A DNA stretch of 46,195 nucleotides from Candidatus Peribacteraceae bacterium (GTDB taxonomy: Bacteria > Patescibacteriota > Gracilibacteria > Peribacterales > Peribacteraceae), in the NCBI GenBank assembly GCA_028707875.1, contig JAQWAC010000002.1, positions 1-46,195 on the forward strand, in the 5' to 3' direction. Made by a program: the position numbers and the translations under genes. Numbering within the stretch: position 1 is the stretch's first letter; each line of letters begins with the position of its first letter. Under the pieces are notes generated by a model. That model ran no database searches, was not told where the DNA came from, and worked only from the letters and a program-made list of their open reading frames with translations. Positions 39,953 through 46,195 of the stretch are shown here, piece by piece.

Positions 39953-40554
39953 TTCAGCATCAGGCGAAATTGAAAGGGCGAGTGATAGCCGATATCAGGA
40001 TCCTTCTCCCGTGTGAAAGACGGATGTTCCGCATGCGCGACGAAAGGCAGCGCTCCGAATGCATCCACCAGCTCGGCGAGAACTGTCATGCTCCGGAGCC
40101 CCACATTCCGCACATCACCCCCGACCTCGATTGAACGCGAGGAGTCGTCGTAGCGGACGGATGTGAGCGCAATGGCATCGGATTGTTCGGGAACGACGGA
40201 ACGAGCCGTCCCCGTGATGGCCGCATGCATGGCGGGGAGAGACTGCATTTCCACTTTCGTCTGCGCAAGCGCCCCGTAGGAGGAACCGTCGAGCGGAAGG
40301 ATGAGCGCATCACGTTTCCTCTCGACCTTCCCGATCTCGGTCTTCACCTCCTGCACATACGCCTGAAGGTCATCGGCGTTTTGCAGCATTCCGTGAAGTT
40401 CCACCCGTGTGAATCGCGGGAGGAGGAGCACCCACGAGAGAACGAGGAGCAGAAGGAGCACGATCCCGAAGACCGCAAACGGAAGCGCGGCCCTGCGGAG
40501 AATTTCCCGAAAGCTCGGGACGGAGACGCGCGGGAGTGTCGGCATTTGTGTCAT
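39949..40554 (-). CDS. Membrane-anchored protein, PilN/PilO-like in layout
   Basis: From ATG 40554 (MTQMPTLPRV) it has 201 residues, with a short cytoplasmic end, one transmembrane helix (LPFAVFGIVLLLLLVLSWVLLL) and a coiled coil (LQNADDLQAYVQEVKTEIGK). A C-terminal domain follows, with strands in SIEVGGDVRNVG and an amphipathic helix, as in PilO-type domains. TATAAT (40568-40573) lies 13 nt before the ATG; the AGAAGG between them lies partly upstream of the expected start of the RNA. It overlaps the next gene by 3 nt (ATGA). Confidence 0.5.
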   Translation of the reverse strand: MTQMPTLPRVSVPSFREILRRAALPFAVFGIVLLLLLVLSWVLLLPRFTRVELHGMLQNADDLQAYVQEVKTEIGKVERKRDALILPLDGSSYGALAQTKVEMQSLPAMHAAITGTARSVVPEQSDAIALTSVRYDDSSRSIEVGGDVRNVGLRSMTVLAELVDAFGALPFVAHAEHPSFTREKDPDIGYHSPFQFRLMLK

Positions 40555-40682
40555 ATGTTTTCCTTCTATTATAGCCAAAATGAACCGTTTTGAACATGGG
40601 GGAAGTTTGCGGTAATTCTATTTTATGTTTTTGTGAGACTTACGTTCTAAGCTTTACACATGGAGCGGATGAATCATTCCAA

Positions 40683-40763
40683 AAATTGTCACCCTGAGCG
40701 GAGTCGAAGGGCGACAATTTGGTTTCTGTCTGTGGTTCGACTCCGTTCACCATGACAGGAACC
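40683..40763. repeat. Palindromic dispersed repeat, two-hairpin REP-type (copy 2)
   Basis: AAATTGTC...GACAATTT encloses ACCCTGAGCGGAGTCGAAGGG. A second arm TGGTTCGACTCCGTTCACCA follows, complementary to the first (CGGAGTCGA with TCGACTCCG). The architecture equals copy 1 at 5906, but the arm sequence differs with compensating changes. It lies in the 240-nt gap between the PilN-like gene start and prfB; the remaining gap shows only AT-rich sequence and TATAAT at 40803. Confidence 0.75.
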
Positions 40764-40837
40764 TTCTTCAAGGAGCACTAACCACAACACCCGTCTCTGC
40801 GCTATAATGTTCACGCACTTCTCTCCCCCCTTCCTCC

Positions 40838-41924
40838 GTGGAAGACCTGCTGCAACATCTCCGGACCATAGCCTCCGCGATCTCTACGGGGAAGGACTCT
40901 CTTTGAGGCACGCAAAGTCCCCCACCGGATTGCGGAGCTCTCCGCGCTGACGACGGACGCGGATATCTGGAACGACCAGAAGCGGGCGCAGGGATTGTTC
41001 AATGAACTGAAAATTCTGAAGAAGCAGTGGGAACCCGTGGAGAAGATCGCACGGGAAGTCACCGCTCTCATCGAGATGATCGAAGCCGCTTCCGAGGCGG
41101 AGCGCGCGGAACTGGCGGAGGATGTGGAGAAACTGGAGAAGGACTGGCAGGCGCTCGAAACGCAGCTCTACCTGAGCGGTGAATTCGACGCCCTCAATTG
41201 TTACCTCACGCTGAGCGGCGGAGCCGGCGGCACCGAGGCGCAGGACTGGGCGGCGATGCTCATGCGCATGTACCTCCGCTACTGCGAACGAAAAGGATGG
41301 AAGACCACTCTTCTGGAAAAAACCGACGGACAGGAGGCGGGAATCAAATCGGCGACGATCCACGTGATCGGCGAATTCGCGTACGGGGAACTCAAGTGTG
41401 AGAAGGGAACGCATCGTCTGGTCCGGCTCTCGCCGTTCAACGCGAAGAACCTGCGCCAGACGAGCTTTGCGCTCGTGGAAGCTCTGCCGGAACTCCCCGA
41501 GTCCGCGGATGTCGCGATCAGCCCCTCCGACCTCAAAGTGGATACGTACCGCAGCGGCGGCGCCGGAGGACAGAACGTGAACAAGGTGGAGACGGCGGTG
41601 CGTATCACGCACATCCCCACAGGCATCGTCGTGGCGTGCCAGACCGAACGCAGTCAATCGCAGAATCGCGCGCAGGCGATGAACATGCTCCGCGCGAAGC
41701 TGCTGGAAAAGGAGAGGAAGGAAAAGGAGGAGACGAAGTCGGATCTCAAGGGGGCGCGGAAGAGTGCGGACTTCGGGCAGCAAATCCGCAGCTACGTCCT
41801 GCACCCGTATCAGATGGTGAAGGATCTCCGCACGGATACCGAGACGAGTGACACGACGGGGGTATTGGATGGCGATATCCAGCAGTTCATTGACGCGGAA
41901 TTGAAGCGACTCAGCAGAGAATAA
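40838..41924 (+). CDS. prfB: Peptide chain release factor 2 with programmed +1 frameshift
   Basis: RF2 ends translation at UGA and UAA. Translation starts at GTG 40838; codon 22 is CTT, followed by in-frame TGA (40904-40906). Skipping the T gives the continuous reading [19 protein letters not shown], and the frame then runs to 41924. GGGGAAGGA upstream provides the stimulating Shine-Dalgarno-like sequence. The protein (about 361 residues) has the RF2 recognition motif SPF in [15 protein letters not shown] and the catalytic GGQ in [17 protein letters not shown]. The ORF track shows only the second part (40995). TATAAT at 40803-40808 is the likely -10. Confidence 0.95.
40889..40907 (+). promoter_or_regulatory. 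RF2 +1 frameshift site
   Basis: GGGGAAGGAC-TCT-CTT-TGA-G: a purine-rich Shine-Dalgarno-like stretch a few bases before CTT TGA, as in Escherichia coli prfB. Low RF2 lets ribosomes shift +1 at CTT and finish RF2. Its presence shows that UGA is a stop codon here. Confidence 0.9.
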
Positions 41925-41938
41925 TTTTCAGATGAGTA

Positions 41939-42028
41939 GTGCCGAAGTCGGGCTCCGCCCGACTGGAGGCACACCGCTTAAGGGAAGGGTGGGCTCGTGG
42001 GAGGGACACCGTAGGTGGCCATCCCACG
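41939..42028 (+). repeat. Two-hairpin covarying element, copy C
   Basis: Hairpin 1 has outer stem GTGCC/GGCAC, internal loop GAA/TGGA and inner stem GTCGGGC/GCCCGAC. Hairpin 2 has outer stem CGTGGGA/TCCCACG and inner stem CACC/GGTG. It lies between convergent prfB and the histone gene, just past the histone terminator. Confidence 0.85.
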
Positions 42029-42032
42029 CAAC

Positions 42033-42055
42033 AAAAAAGCACCCCGAAGGGTGCC
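42033..42055 (-). terminator. Rho-independent terminator of the histone-fold gene
   Basis: On the minus strand GCACCC-TTCG-GGGTGC is followed by six T. The stem is 6 bp with a stable UUCG-type loop, 25 nt after the stop codon. It is the clearest intrinsic terminator in the window. Confidence 0.9.
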
Positions 42056-42080
42056 TTATTGTTTGAAGTAAACCTGACGA

Positions 42081-42251
42081 TTAAAGATCGCAGGCGCGGA
42101 CGGTCTTGCGGCCGTTCTCCTTTGCACGATCGGCGGCCTTCTTGAGGGCGCCCTCAACATGCTTGCTGAGTGCATCCGCGAGATCACCGGCGGTCATCAT
42201 GTCCAAACCCTTGAGAAGGTCCTTGACCTTGGAAGCGACGACGTAGCTCAT
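42081..42251 (-). CDS. Small bacterial histone-fold protein
   Basis: This 56-residue gene is too short for the ORF track. It reads MSYVVASKVKDLLKG, then MTAGDLADALSKHVEGALKK and ENGRKTVRACDL. This is the helix-strand-helix histone pattern: SKVK before helix 1, a long central helix ending in A.DRAKENG, the GRKTV loop-2 strand and the AxDL beginning of a very short third helix. It resembles the short single-histone proteins of bacteria such as the Bdellovibrio histone, and the GRKT.xAxD part of archaeal histones. It probably forms dimers that bind or bend DNA. It has its own -10 (TAGAAT) about 43 nt upstream and a strong terminator, so it may be highly expressed. Confidence 0.75.
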   Translation of the reverse strand: MSYVVASKVKDLLKGLDMMTAGDLADALSKHVEGALKKAADRAKENGRKTVRACDL

Positions 42252-42494
42252 GAAAAAGGGGGGAGGAAGTAGAAATGCGGGGCAATTCTACGCACCCTCA
42301 AATCACGAATGCAAGCGGAATTTCCCGTCTTTCGGGCAAATTGCGACAAAATATGCAATTGACCTGCCCCCCCTTCCCCCGCCAAACACTTTCCATGAAA
42401 ATGGATGAAATGGTTCAAAAAGCTATTTATATGCATATTTCTTCACTTCTGAGAAACCGTCCAAAACGATGTTGCATCAACGTTAATAATTCGT
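42252..42494. other. AT-rich spacer upstream of the histone-fold gene
   Basis: This holds the histone promoter candidate on the minus strand (TTGCAT, 18 nt, TAGAAT) and then AT-rich sequence with a CCATGAAAATGG partial palindrome. No coding frame resembles a protein. Confidence 0.5.
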
Positions 42495-42583
42495 GTGCCG
42501 AAGGCAGGCTTCGCCTGCCTGGAGGCACTCTGTTTAGGAAAAAGAGGGCTCGTGGGAGAGAAACCGTAGGTTTCTCTTCCGCG
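42495..42583 (+). repeat. Two-hairpin covarying element, copy D
   Basis: Hairpin 1 has outer stem GTGCC/GGCAC, internal loop GAA/TGGA and inner stem GGCAGGC/GCCTGCC. Hairpin 2 has outer stem CGTGGGA/TTCCGCG (with G-U pairs) and inner stem GAAACC/GGTTTC. It ends 5 nt before a copy of the tRNA-Ser 3' end. Confidence 0.85.
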
Positions 42584-42588
42584 CAGTG

Positions 42589-42692
42589 TGGCGGAGGGAC
42601 AGGGCCGGCTTCACGGTGTTCCGCCGTGCCCTATTGGTTATTGTCATTATCATCTCACAGCCAATCACGGCGCAGTCCGCAGACGAAGCCGG
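42589..42692. repeat. Duplicate of the tRNA-Ser 3' end plus inverted-repeat element
   Basis: TGGCGGAGGGACAGGG (42589-42604) is identical to 42694-42709, which is the 3' end of tRNA-Ser including CCA. Right after it an 88-bp segment begins CCGGCTTC (42605-42612) and ends GAAGCCGG (42685-42692), an 8-bp inverted repeat, directly next to the intact tRNA. This looks like an att-site duplication of a tiny element or a scar of recombination in the tRNA. Confidence 0.65.
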
Positions 42693-42693
42693 A

Positions 42694-42785
42694 TGGCGGA
42701 GGGACAGGGATTCGAACCCTGGAACCCCTTTATGGGGGTTACGCGATTTCGAGTCGCGCGCCTTCGACCACTCGGCCATCCCTCC
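42694..42785 (-). tRNA. tRNA-Ser (anticodon CGA)
   Basis: The minus strand folds as a class II tRNA: acceptor GGAGGGA/TCCCTCC, anticodon stem CGCGA/TCGCG with loop CT-CGA-AA, long variable arm AACCCC...GGGGTT, T-arm with GGTTCGAATCC, discriminator G and an encoded CCA (42694-42696). The long variable arm and CGA anticodon identify serine, reading UCG. Confidence 0.96.
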
Positions 42786-43157
42786 GTACCTGCATTGTAG
42801 CGAAACAGTTTGAAAAAGAACCATCGATAAGTGTGTACTCCCGATGAAAAAATCGCCGGTCATTCATACATATGTATTTTTGATTTTCAAAAATAATCCA
42901 CATTCATGACGACAATTTCTCTTGTCTATTCCTGCCGATAGTAATCGGTTGACATATCAAAAATTAACACAATAACTTACATCGAGGTCTCATCCAAATG
43001 AACTTATTGGGAGCGGCGATTCAAAAAACGATCGGCATCCCGGAGTCTTGATTTTCCAGTGGGTGCGGGTAGCATAGACAGGTTTGAGTAATATGTTTTC
43101 GCTACCTTTTCGGCCCGCGCGCACAGAGACGAACGACTGAGATTTTCCCCCCTCTCT
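42786..43157. other. AT-rich intergenic region
   Basis: No supported gene. It holds a small hairpin CCGAT-AGTA-ATCGG (42934-42947) and TTGACA (42949-42954) with ATAACT 17 nt later (42972-42977), a plausible plus-strand promoter with a leader of about 175 nt to 43158 or for a small RNA. The region 42850-43000 is the most AT-rich part of the second half of the window. The minus-strand ORF 43004-43315 overlaps the next gene and looks like a shadow. Confidence 0.45.
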
Positions 43158-44219
43158 ATGGAGCCTCCACTGGCACCATACCCTGTCTCTCTTTCAAACG
43201 TTTCCACCATCGCAAGCGGCGAAGCCGCTCCGCCGCCGGAGACCCAAGTCCGGACTCCCGCAAAGGCGAACAGCCTCACGGTTCGGGGTGTGCGGCAACG
43301 CATGAAGTTGCTCACACTCCATGATCAGCCGCTCATCAATGCATACTTCACAAAGTACCAGCCAAGCGTGTGTGAACTCACGTTCGCAAATCTCCTCAAC
43401 TGGAATTCAACCTATCCGCACTATCTGGGAAAAGCCTCCCCGCACTGTTTCTGCGAAGTGGACGGGCATCTGCTGATCGGCTTCTACGACAAGCTCGACC
43501 GCCTCAAGTTGTATCAGCCGGTCGGACCCGAACCGGAGAAATTGATCGTTGAACTCAACAGGGAATCTGCGGCACTGAAGTGGACCTGTGTCGAAGAATC
43601 CATCGCAAAGAAGGTCGGACCGGAATCGGAAGTGACGAGCGACCGTGACAATGACGATTACATCTACGATCTGAGGGAGATCCGGGCTCTCAGCGGCGAG
43701 AAGTTCCACAGGAAACGGACCTACATCAAGCACTGTCAGGAATGTCACCCCGCGGTCGTGCCTCTCACGGGAGCGATGACAGAATCCTGTCTGGAGGTGA
43801 ACAGAAAATGGCTCATGGACAAAGAACATCCGCACGATACCGATGCCACCGCTCTGGAAATCGCACTCACGCACTTCGATGAACTCAGGCTCGCGGGAAT
43901 CGGCGTCCTGATCAACGGGGCACTGGAGTCCTTCGCCATCGGCGAACCGCTGAACGGGACCACATACGTCTCGCATTTTCTGAAAGCGAACTATGATTTT
44001 CCGGGACTCTTCCAGTACACCGCGTACGCCTTCGCCCAATTCATCCCTCCGTCCTTCACACATCTGAATAAGGAGCAGGACCTCGGTCTGGAAGGACTGC
44101 GCATCGCGAAAGAGGGATGGTGCCCGTGTTCGATGGTCCGCAAGTTCACGATCCGGAACGCCAACTGGGTGACGACCGCACCGCACAATACCGCGAAGCA
44201 GGGGCCCACGGGGGAATAA
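43158..44219 (+). CDS. DUF2156 (LPG-synthase C-terminal-like) protein
   Basis: The 353-residue protein has a tandem GNAT-like fold related to the C-terminal domain of phosphatidylglycerol lysyltransferase MprF. Markers are the early CELTFANLLNWNSTYPHYL, YIYDLREIRALSGEKFHRKR, FAIGEPLNGTTYVSHFLKAN and NKEQDLGLEGLRIAKEGWCP followed by MVRKFTI. There are no membrane helices, so it is the soluble form. Residues 1-48 are low-complexity, and the start could be as late as 43302. Its substrate is unknown; aminoacyl transfer from tRNA is the activity of the better-known relatives. Confidence 0.85.
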   Translation: MEPPLAPYPVSLSNVSTIASGEAAPPPETQVRTPAKANSLTVRGVRQRMKLLTLHDQPLINAYFTKYQPSVCELTFANLLNWNSTYPHYLGKASPHCFCEVDGHLLIGFYDKLDRLKLYQPVGPEPEKLIVELNRESAALKWTCVEESIAKKVGPESEVTSDRDNDDYIYDLREIRALSGEKFHRKRTYIKHCQECHPAVVPLTGAMTESCLEVNRKWLMDKEHPHDTDATALEIALTHFDELRLAGIGVLINGALESFAIGEPLNGTTYVSHFLKANYDFPGLFQYTAYAFAQFIPPSFTHLNKEQDLGLEGLRIAKEGWCPCSMVRKFTIRNANWVTTAPHNTAKQGPTGE

Positions 44220-44263
44220 CGAGCTCTTGCTCCGCCCCTCCTCTCCCCCGCTACACTGGCGGC

Positions 44264-44764
44264 ATGGTTCTCCCCGCCATCCTCCGTCGTCGCGCCGTCC
44301 GCGAATACAGGAAGGATCCGATTTCATCCGAACAAATCGAGGAGATCATCAAGGCCGCGCAATTCGCCCCCACCGCACGCAACCGGCGGGCGGTCGAATT
44401 CATCGTGGTGACGGATCGGGAGACGAGAACCGCACTTTCCAATGCCCTCCTTCCGCAGGAATTCGTGAAGGAAGCTCCGGTCATCATCGTTCCGGTCGTG
44501 AATACGAAAGCGGCGAGCAAGCCGGTGATCGATCTGGCTCTCGCATCCCAGAATATCTTCCTGCAGGCGACGAGCATGGGACTCGGGAGTATCTGGAAAC
44601 ACGTGCATGAGGGGGAGGAGCTGGAAAAAGTCCGCGCTATCCTCGGCATCCCGGAGAACTTCCTGCTCACAAACATCATCCCGATCGGCTATGCGGAAGT
44701 GCCGCCTCCGCCGCATACGGATGCGGAGTATGACGCAAAAAAGATCCACCGGGAAAAGTGGTGA
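44264..44764 (+). CDS. Nitroreductase-family flavoprotein
   Basis: From ATG 44264 it has 166 residues. It has the FMN-binding RRRAVREYRKDPIS start, AAQFAPTARNRRAVEFIVV, an LALASQNIFLQATSMGLGSIW helix and IPENFLLTNIIPIGYAE near the C-terminus. These enzymes reduce quinones, nitro compounds or flavins with NAD(P)H; the physiological substrate cannot be named. TACACT ends 6 nt before the ATG. The ORF-track start at 44117 lies inside the previous gene. Confidence 0.9.
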   Translation: MVLPAILRRRAVREYRKDPISSEQIEEIIKAAQFAPTARNRRAVEFIVVTDRETRTALSNALLPQEFVKEAPVIIVPVVNTKAASKPVIDLALASQNIFLQATSMGLGSIWKHVHEGEELEKVRAILGIPENFLLTNIIPIGYAEVPPPPHTDAEYDAKKIHREKW

Positions 44765-44802
44765 GAGGAAGAAACGGGAGAAACACGCTACACTCCGCAC
44801 CG

Positions 44803-45228
44803 ATGAACTTCCCCGTCGAACTCCCGCCGAAGGCACTCGCGCTCGCAGCGGAACTGAATGTCCTGCCGGAGGACATCGATGAATTCTTTGTGCGCGGCGG
44901 CGGCGCGGGAGGACAGAAAATCAATAAGACCGCCAGCTGCGTGGAGCTCACTCACCGTCCGACGGAAACCATGGTCCGCGTACAGCGCTTCCGCGAACAG
45001 CACCTGAACCGCATCGAAGCCTACAAGCTCCTGATTCTGAAGATTGAAGAAAAGATCAAAGGAGCGGCATCGCAGCGGCAACAAGAAATTTTCAAGGTCC
45101 GCAAGCAGAAACAGCGGCGTTCGCGCAGATCGAAGGAGAAGATGCTGGATCAAAAGCATCACCGTGGCAACATCAAAGAACAGAGACAGAACGCACTCCA
45201 TGACGTTCTCAAAGAGATCGGACACTGA
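44803..45228 (+). CDS. ArfB-like peptidyl-tRNA hydrolase (GGQ rescue factor)
   Basis: From ATG 44803 it has 141 residues. It has the GGQ release motif in FVRGGGAGGQKINKTASCVELTHRPT and a long basic helix and tail (QKQRRSRRSKEKMLDQKHHR), but no stop-codon recognition domain. This is the build of ArfB/C12orf65-type proteins that free stalled ribosomes by putting the tail in the mRNA channel. It could also be a class I RF relative such as PrfH, but it is too short. TACACT ends 8 nt before the ATG. Confidence 0.85.
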   Translation: MNFPVELPPKALALAAELNVLPEDIDEFFVRGGGAGGQKINKTASCVELTHRPTETMVRVQRFREQHLNRIEAYKLLILKIEEKIKGAASQRQQEIFKVRKQKQRRSRRSKEKMLDQKHHRGNIKEQRQNALHDVLKEIGH

Positions 45229-45289
45229 GGCAATGCGCGTTGACTCGAACGGGAGAAGTGAAATACTGGACATCAATTTCCTCTTTCCC

Positions 45290-45760
45290 ATGAACAAATT
45301 CTCCCCCGTCAGTCTGGCTGCCCTGAGTCTGATTCTTCTGGCCGGATGCGCTCAGAAAACGACCACCGTACCCACGCCCCCGATCGTCGGAGGCGACCGT
45401 GACGCGCACGGGTGCATCGGATCCGCGGGATACACATGGTGCGAGGCGAAGAAGAAGTGCCTGCGTGTCTGGGAAGAGGAATGCTTTGCCTCAGCCAAAG
45501 AGGCGATCGTATGGGAACTCACGCAGAAATACGAGCAGAGGATTCGCAAGGAGTTCACGGTCACGATCACACAGGAAACAAAGACCCACGCCTGCGGAAA
45601 AATTTCCTTCGGCGGGCCGGGCACGCCGGGAGGCATGGTGCTCGCCTCCAAGATGACCGGCATCTGGCGGGTTGTGTACGAAGGCAACGGCAGCGTGGAT
45701 TGCGCGGTGCTGAAAGCGGAGGAATTCCCCGCAGACATGCTGAAGGGCTTCTGCGACTGA
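45290..45760 (+). CDS. Lipoprotein with a small Cys-rich domain
   Basis: From ATG 45290 it has 156 residues with signal peptide and lipobox LLAGC. The mature part has HGCIGSAGYTWCEAKKKCLR and WEEECF, a four-cysteine unit seen in small secreted bacterial proteins, then an alpha/beta end with one more cysteine pair. It lies near the envelope-facing DsbA-like lipoprotein group only in function, not in position. Its role is unknown. The ORF-track start 45044 belongs to a shadow frame in the rescue-factor gene. Confidence 0.75.
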   Translation: MNKFSPVSLAALSLILLAGCAQKTTTVPTPPIVGGDRDAHGCIGSAGYTWCEAKKKCLRVWEEECFASAKEAIVWELTQKYEQRIRKEFTVTITQETKTHACGKISFGGPGTPGGMVLASKMTGIWRVVYEGNGSVDCAVLKAEEFPADMLKGFCD

Positions 45761-45878
45761 ATTCTCCTGCCTACGCCTTCTCCCAGATGTTCATCCCATA
45801 AGGCGGGAGAAAAAAGTTCTTTTAAAACAACACAAAATGGAGTACAATGAACCTAACATTCACTTCCCTCATCTCTTT

Positions 45879-46195
45879 ATGAAGAATAGCTCCCTTTTCC
45901 CTGCCCGGAGAATTGCGCTTCTCGCCAGCTTCTTTGCGGCAGCGCTCGTGTTCAGCGTCTTGGTGCGCCTGCAGCATTCGCCTCTTCTGTCCGCCCAAGC
46001 CATGAACTCCGCCAACTCCTGCCCCCAGCTCTACAACCAAATAGTGTCGGCTTGGCGGAAGAGTTGCGGTCAGACCGGCTATAATCCGGTGGCTGATATC
46101 GATAAGAATAAACAAGTTGGCACGAGCGATTACGCTCTCTACTCCTCCAATTACAAAAAAATTGGCTGGTGTCAGCAGCAGCTGAGTAACACAAC
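45879..46195 (+). CDS. Secreted dockerin-like protein, truncated by the window end
   Basis: The frame runs from ATG 45879 off the edge, so it is not in the ORF track. The start has a signal peptide (RIALLASFFAAALVFSVLVR) and then a mature region with cysteines and YNPVADIDKNKQVGTSDYAL, a dockerin-type Ca-binding loop (D-x-D-x-N-x-x-V...D). Dockerins bind cohesin domains; which partner is unknown. TACAAT (45843-45848) lies about 30 nt upstream. Confidence 0.65.
   Translation, partial: MKNSSLFPARRIALLASFFAAALVFSVLVRLQHSPLLSAQAMNSANSCPQLYNQIVSAWRKSCGQTGYNPVADIDKNKQVGTSDYALYSSNYKKIGWCQQQLSNT

Noticed and set aside
40838-40906. UGA recoding (genetic code 25) suggested by the in-frame TGA in prfB
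   Set aside because: The TGA is the standard RF2 frameshift site with a resumed frame directly after; other genes end normally at TGA.
42589-42785. Integrated prophage or island at tRNA-Ser
   Set aside because: Only about 105 bp lie between the duplicated ends, with no integrase or phage gene nearby.
42275-42847. 190-residue plus-strand ORF
   Set aside because: It crosses the repeat element and the antisense of tRNA-Ser, and its translation is low in information.

Overview
This is a gene-dense bacterial chromosome fragment of moderately high GC (apart from a short AT-rich start and a few AT-rich spacers) with very short intergenic gaps. Several traits point to a Candidate Phyla Radiation (Patescibacteria) genome, most likely a Peribacteria/Peregrinibacteria-type lineage. 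They include compact housekeeping genes, few Shine-Dalgarno sequences, start codons lying 6-10 nt downstream of -10-like hexamers, a small histone-fold protein and many small lineage-type proteins of unknown function. This placement is an inference from content and style, not from a database search. UGA works as a normal stop, shown by the intact RF2 programmed frameshift, so this is not one of the UGA-recoding CPR groups.

Layout. 1-0.4 kb: AT-rich edge joined to a broken sugar-transferase fragment. 0.4-6 kb (+): sugar nucleotidyltransferase, a SecD-like lipoprotein, a large SecD with an internal parvulin domain, then folB-folK-folE. 6-11.4 kb: HExxH protein (-), folA-thyA (-), TrmB-type regulator (-), glutamine synthetase (+), endonuclease III (-). 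11.6-20 kb: DnaQ-like exonuclease, a large Ser/Arg/Glu-rich membrane protein, def, an ECF sigma factor, gatB, efp, and an ECF sigma factor with a FecR-like membrane partner. 20.1-31.8 kb: long-type guaA, then a surface-polysaccharide region (O-antigen-ligase-like, UDP-GlcNAc 2-epimerase-like, WecG/TagA, GT2) mixed with gpmA, a DsbA-like lipoprotein, a small hydrolase, a DUF167 protein and trmD. 31.9-37.4 kb: korB/korA with flavodoxin (-), then a receiver-like protein, a NIF3-like protein and a membrane protein (+). 37.7-42.3 kb: rplT-rpmI-infC (-), a PilN/PilO-like pair (-), prfB with +1 frameshift (+), and a 56-residue histone-fold gene (-). 42.5-46.2 kb: tRNA-Ser(CGA), DUF2156 protein, nitroreductase, an ArfB-like GGQ rescue factor, a lipoprotein and a truncated dockerin-like exported protein.

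Systems. Folate metabolism is well represented (FolE, FolB, FolK, FolA, ThyA). Secretion and envelope folding are represented by SecD-parvulin, the SecD-like lipoprotein and the DsbA-like lipoprotein. KorAB plus flavodoxin forms a plausible 2-oxoacid oxidation unit in which flavodoxin takes the electrons.

The most unusual layer is non-coding. One family of about 90-bp elements carries two hairpins whose stems covary between copies while an internal loop stays constant. Other dispersed palindromic or iterated repeats sit between genes and also in frame inside genes (O-antigen ligase, epimerase, probably guaA and trmD). At three places (korA start, guaA end, tRNA-Ser 3' end) a partial second copy of a gene end lies beside such an element, which looks like a scar of recombination or allele replacement.
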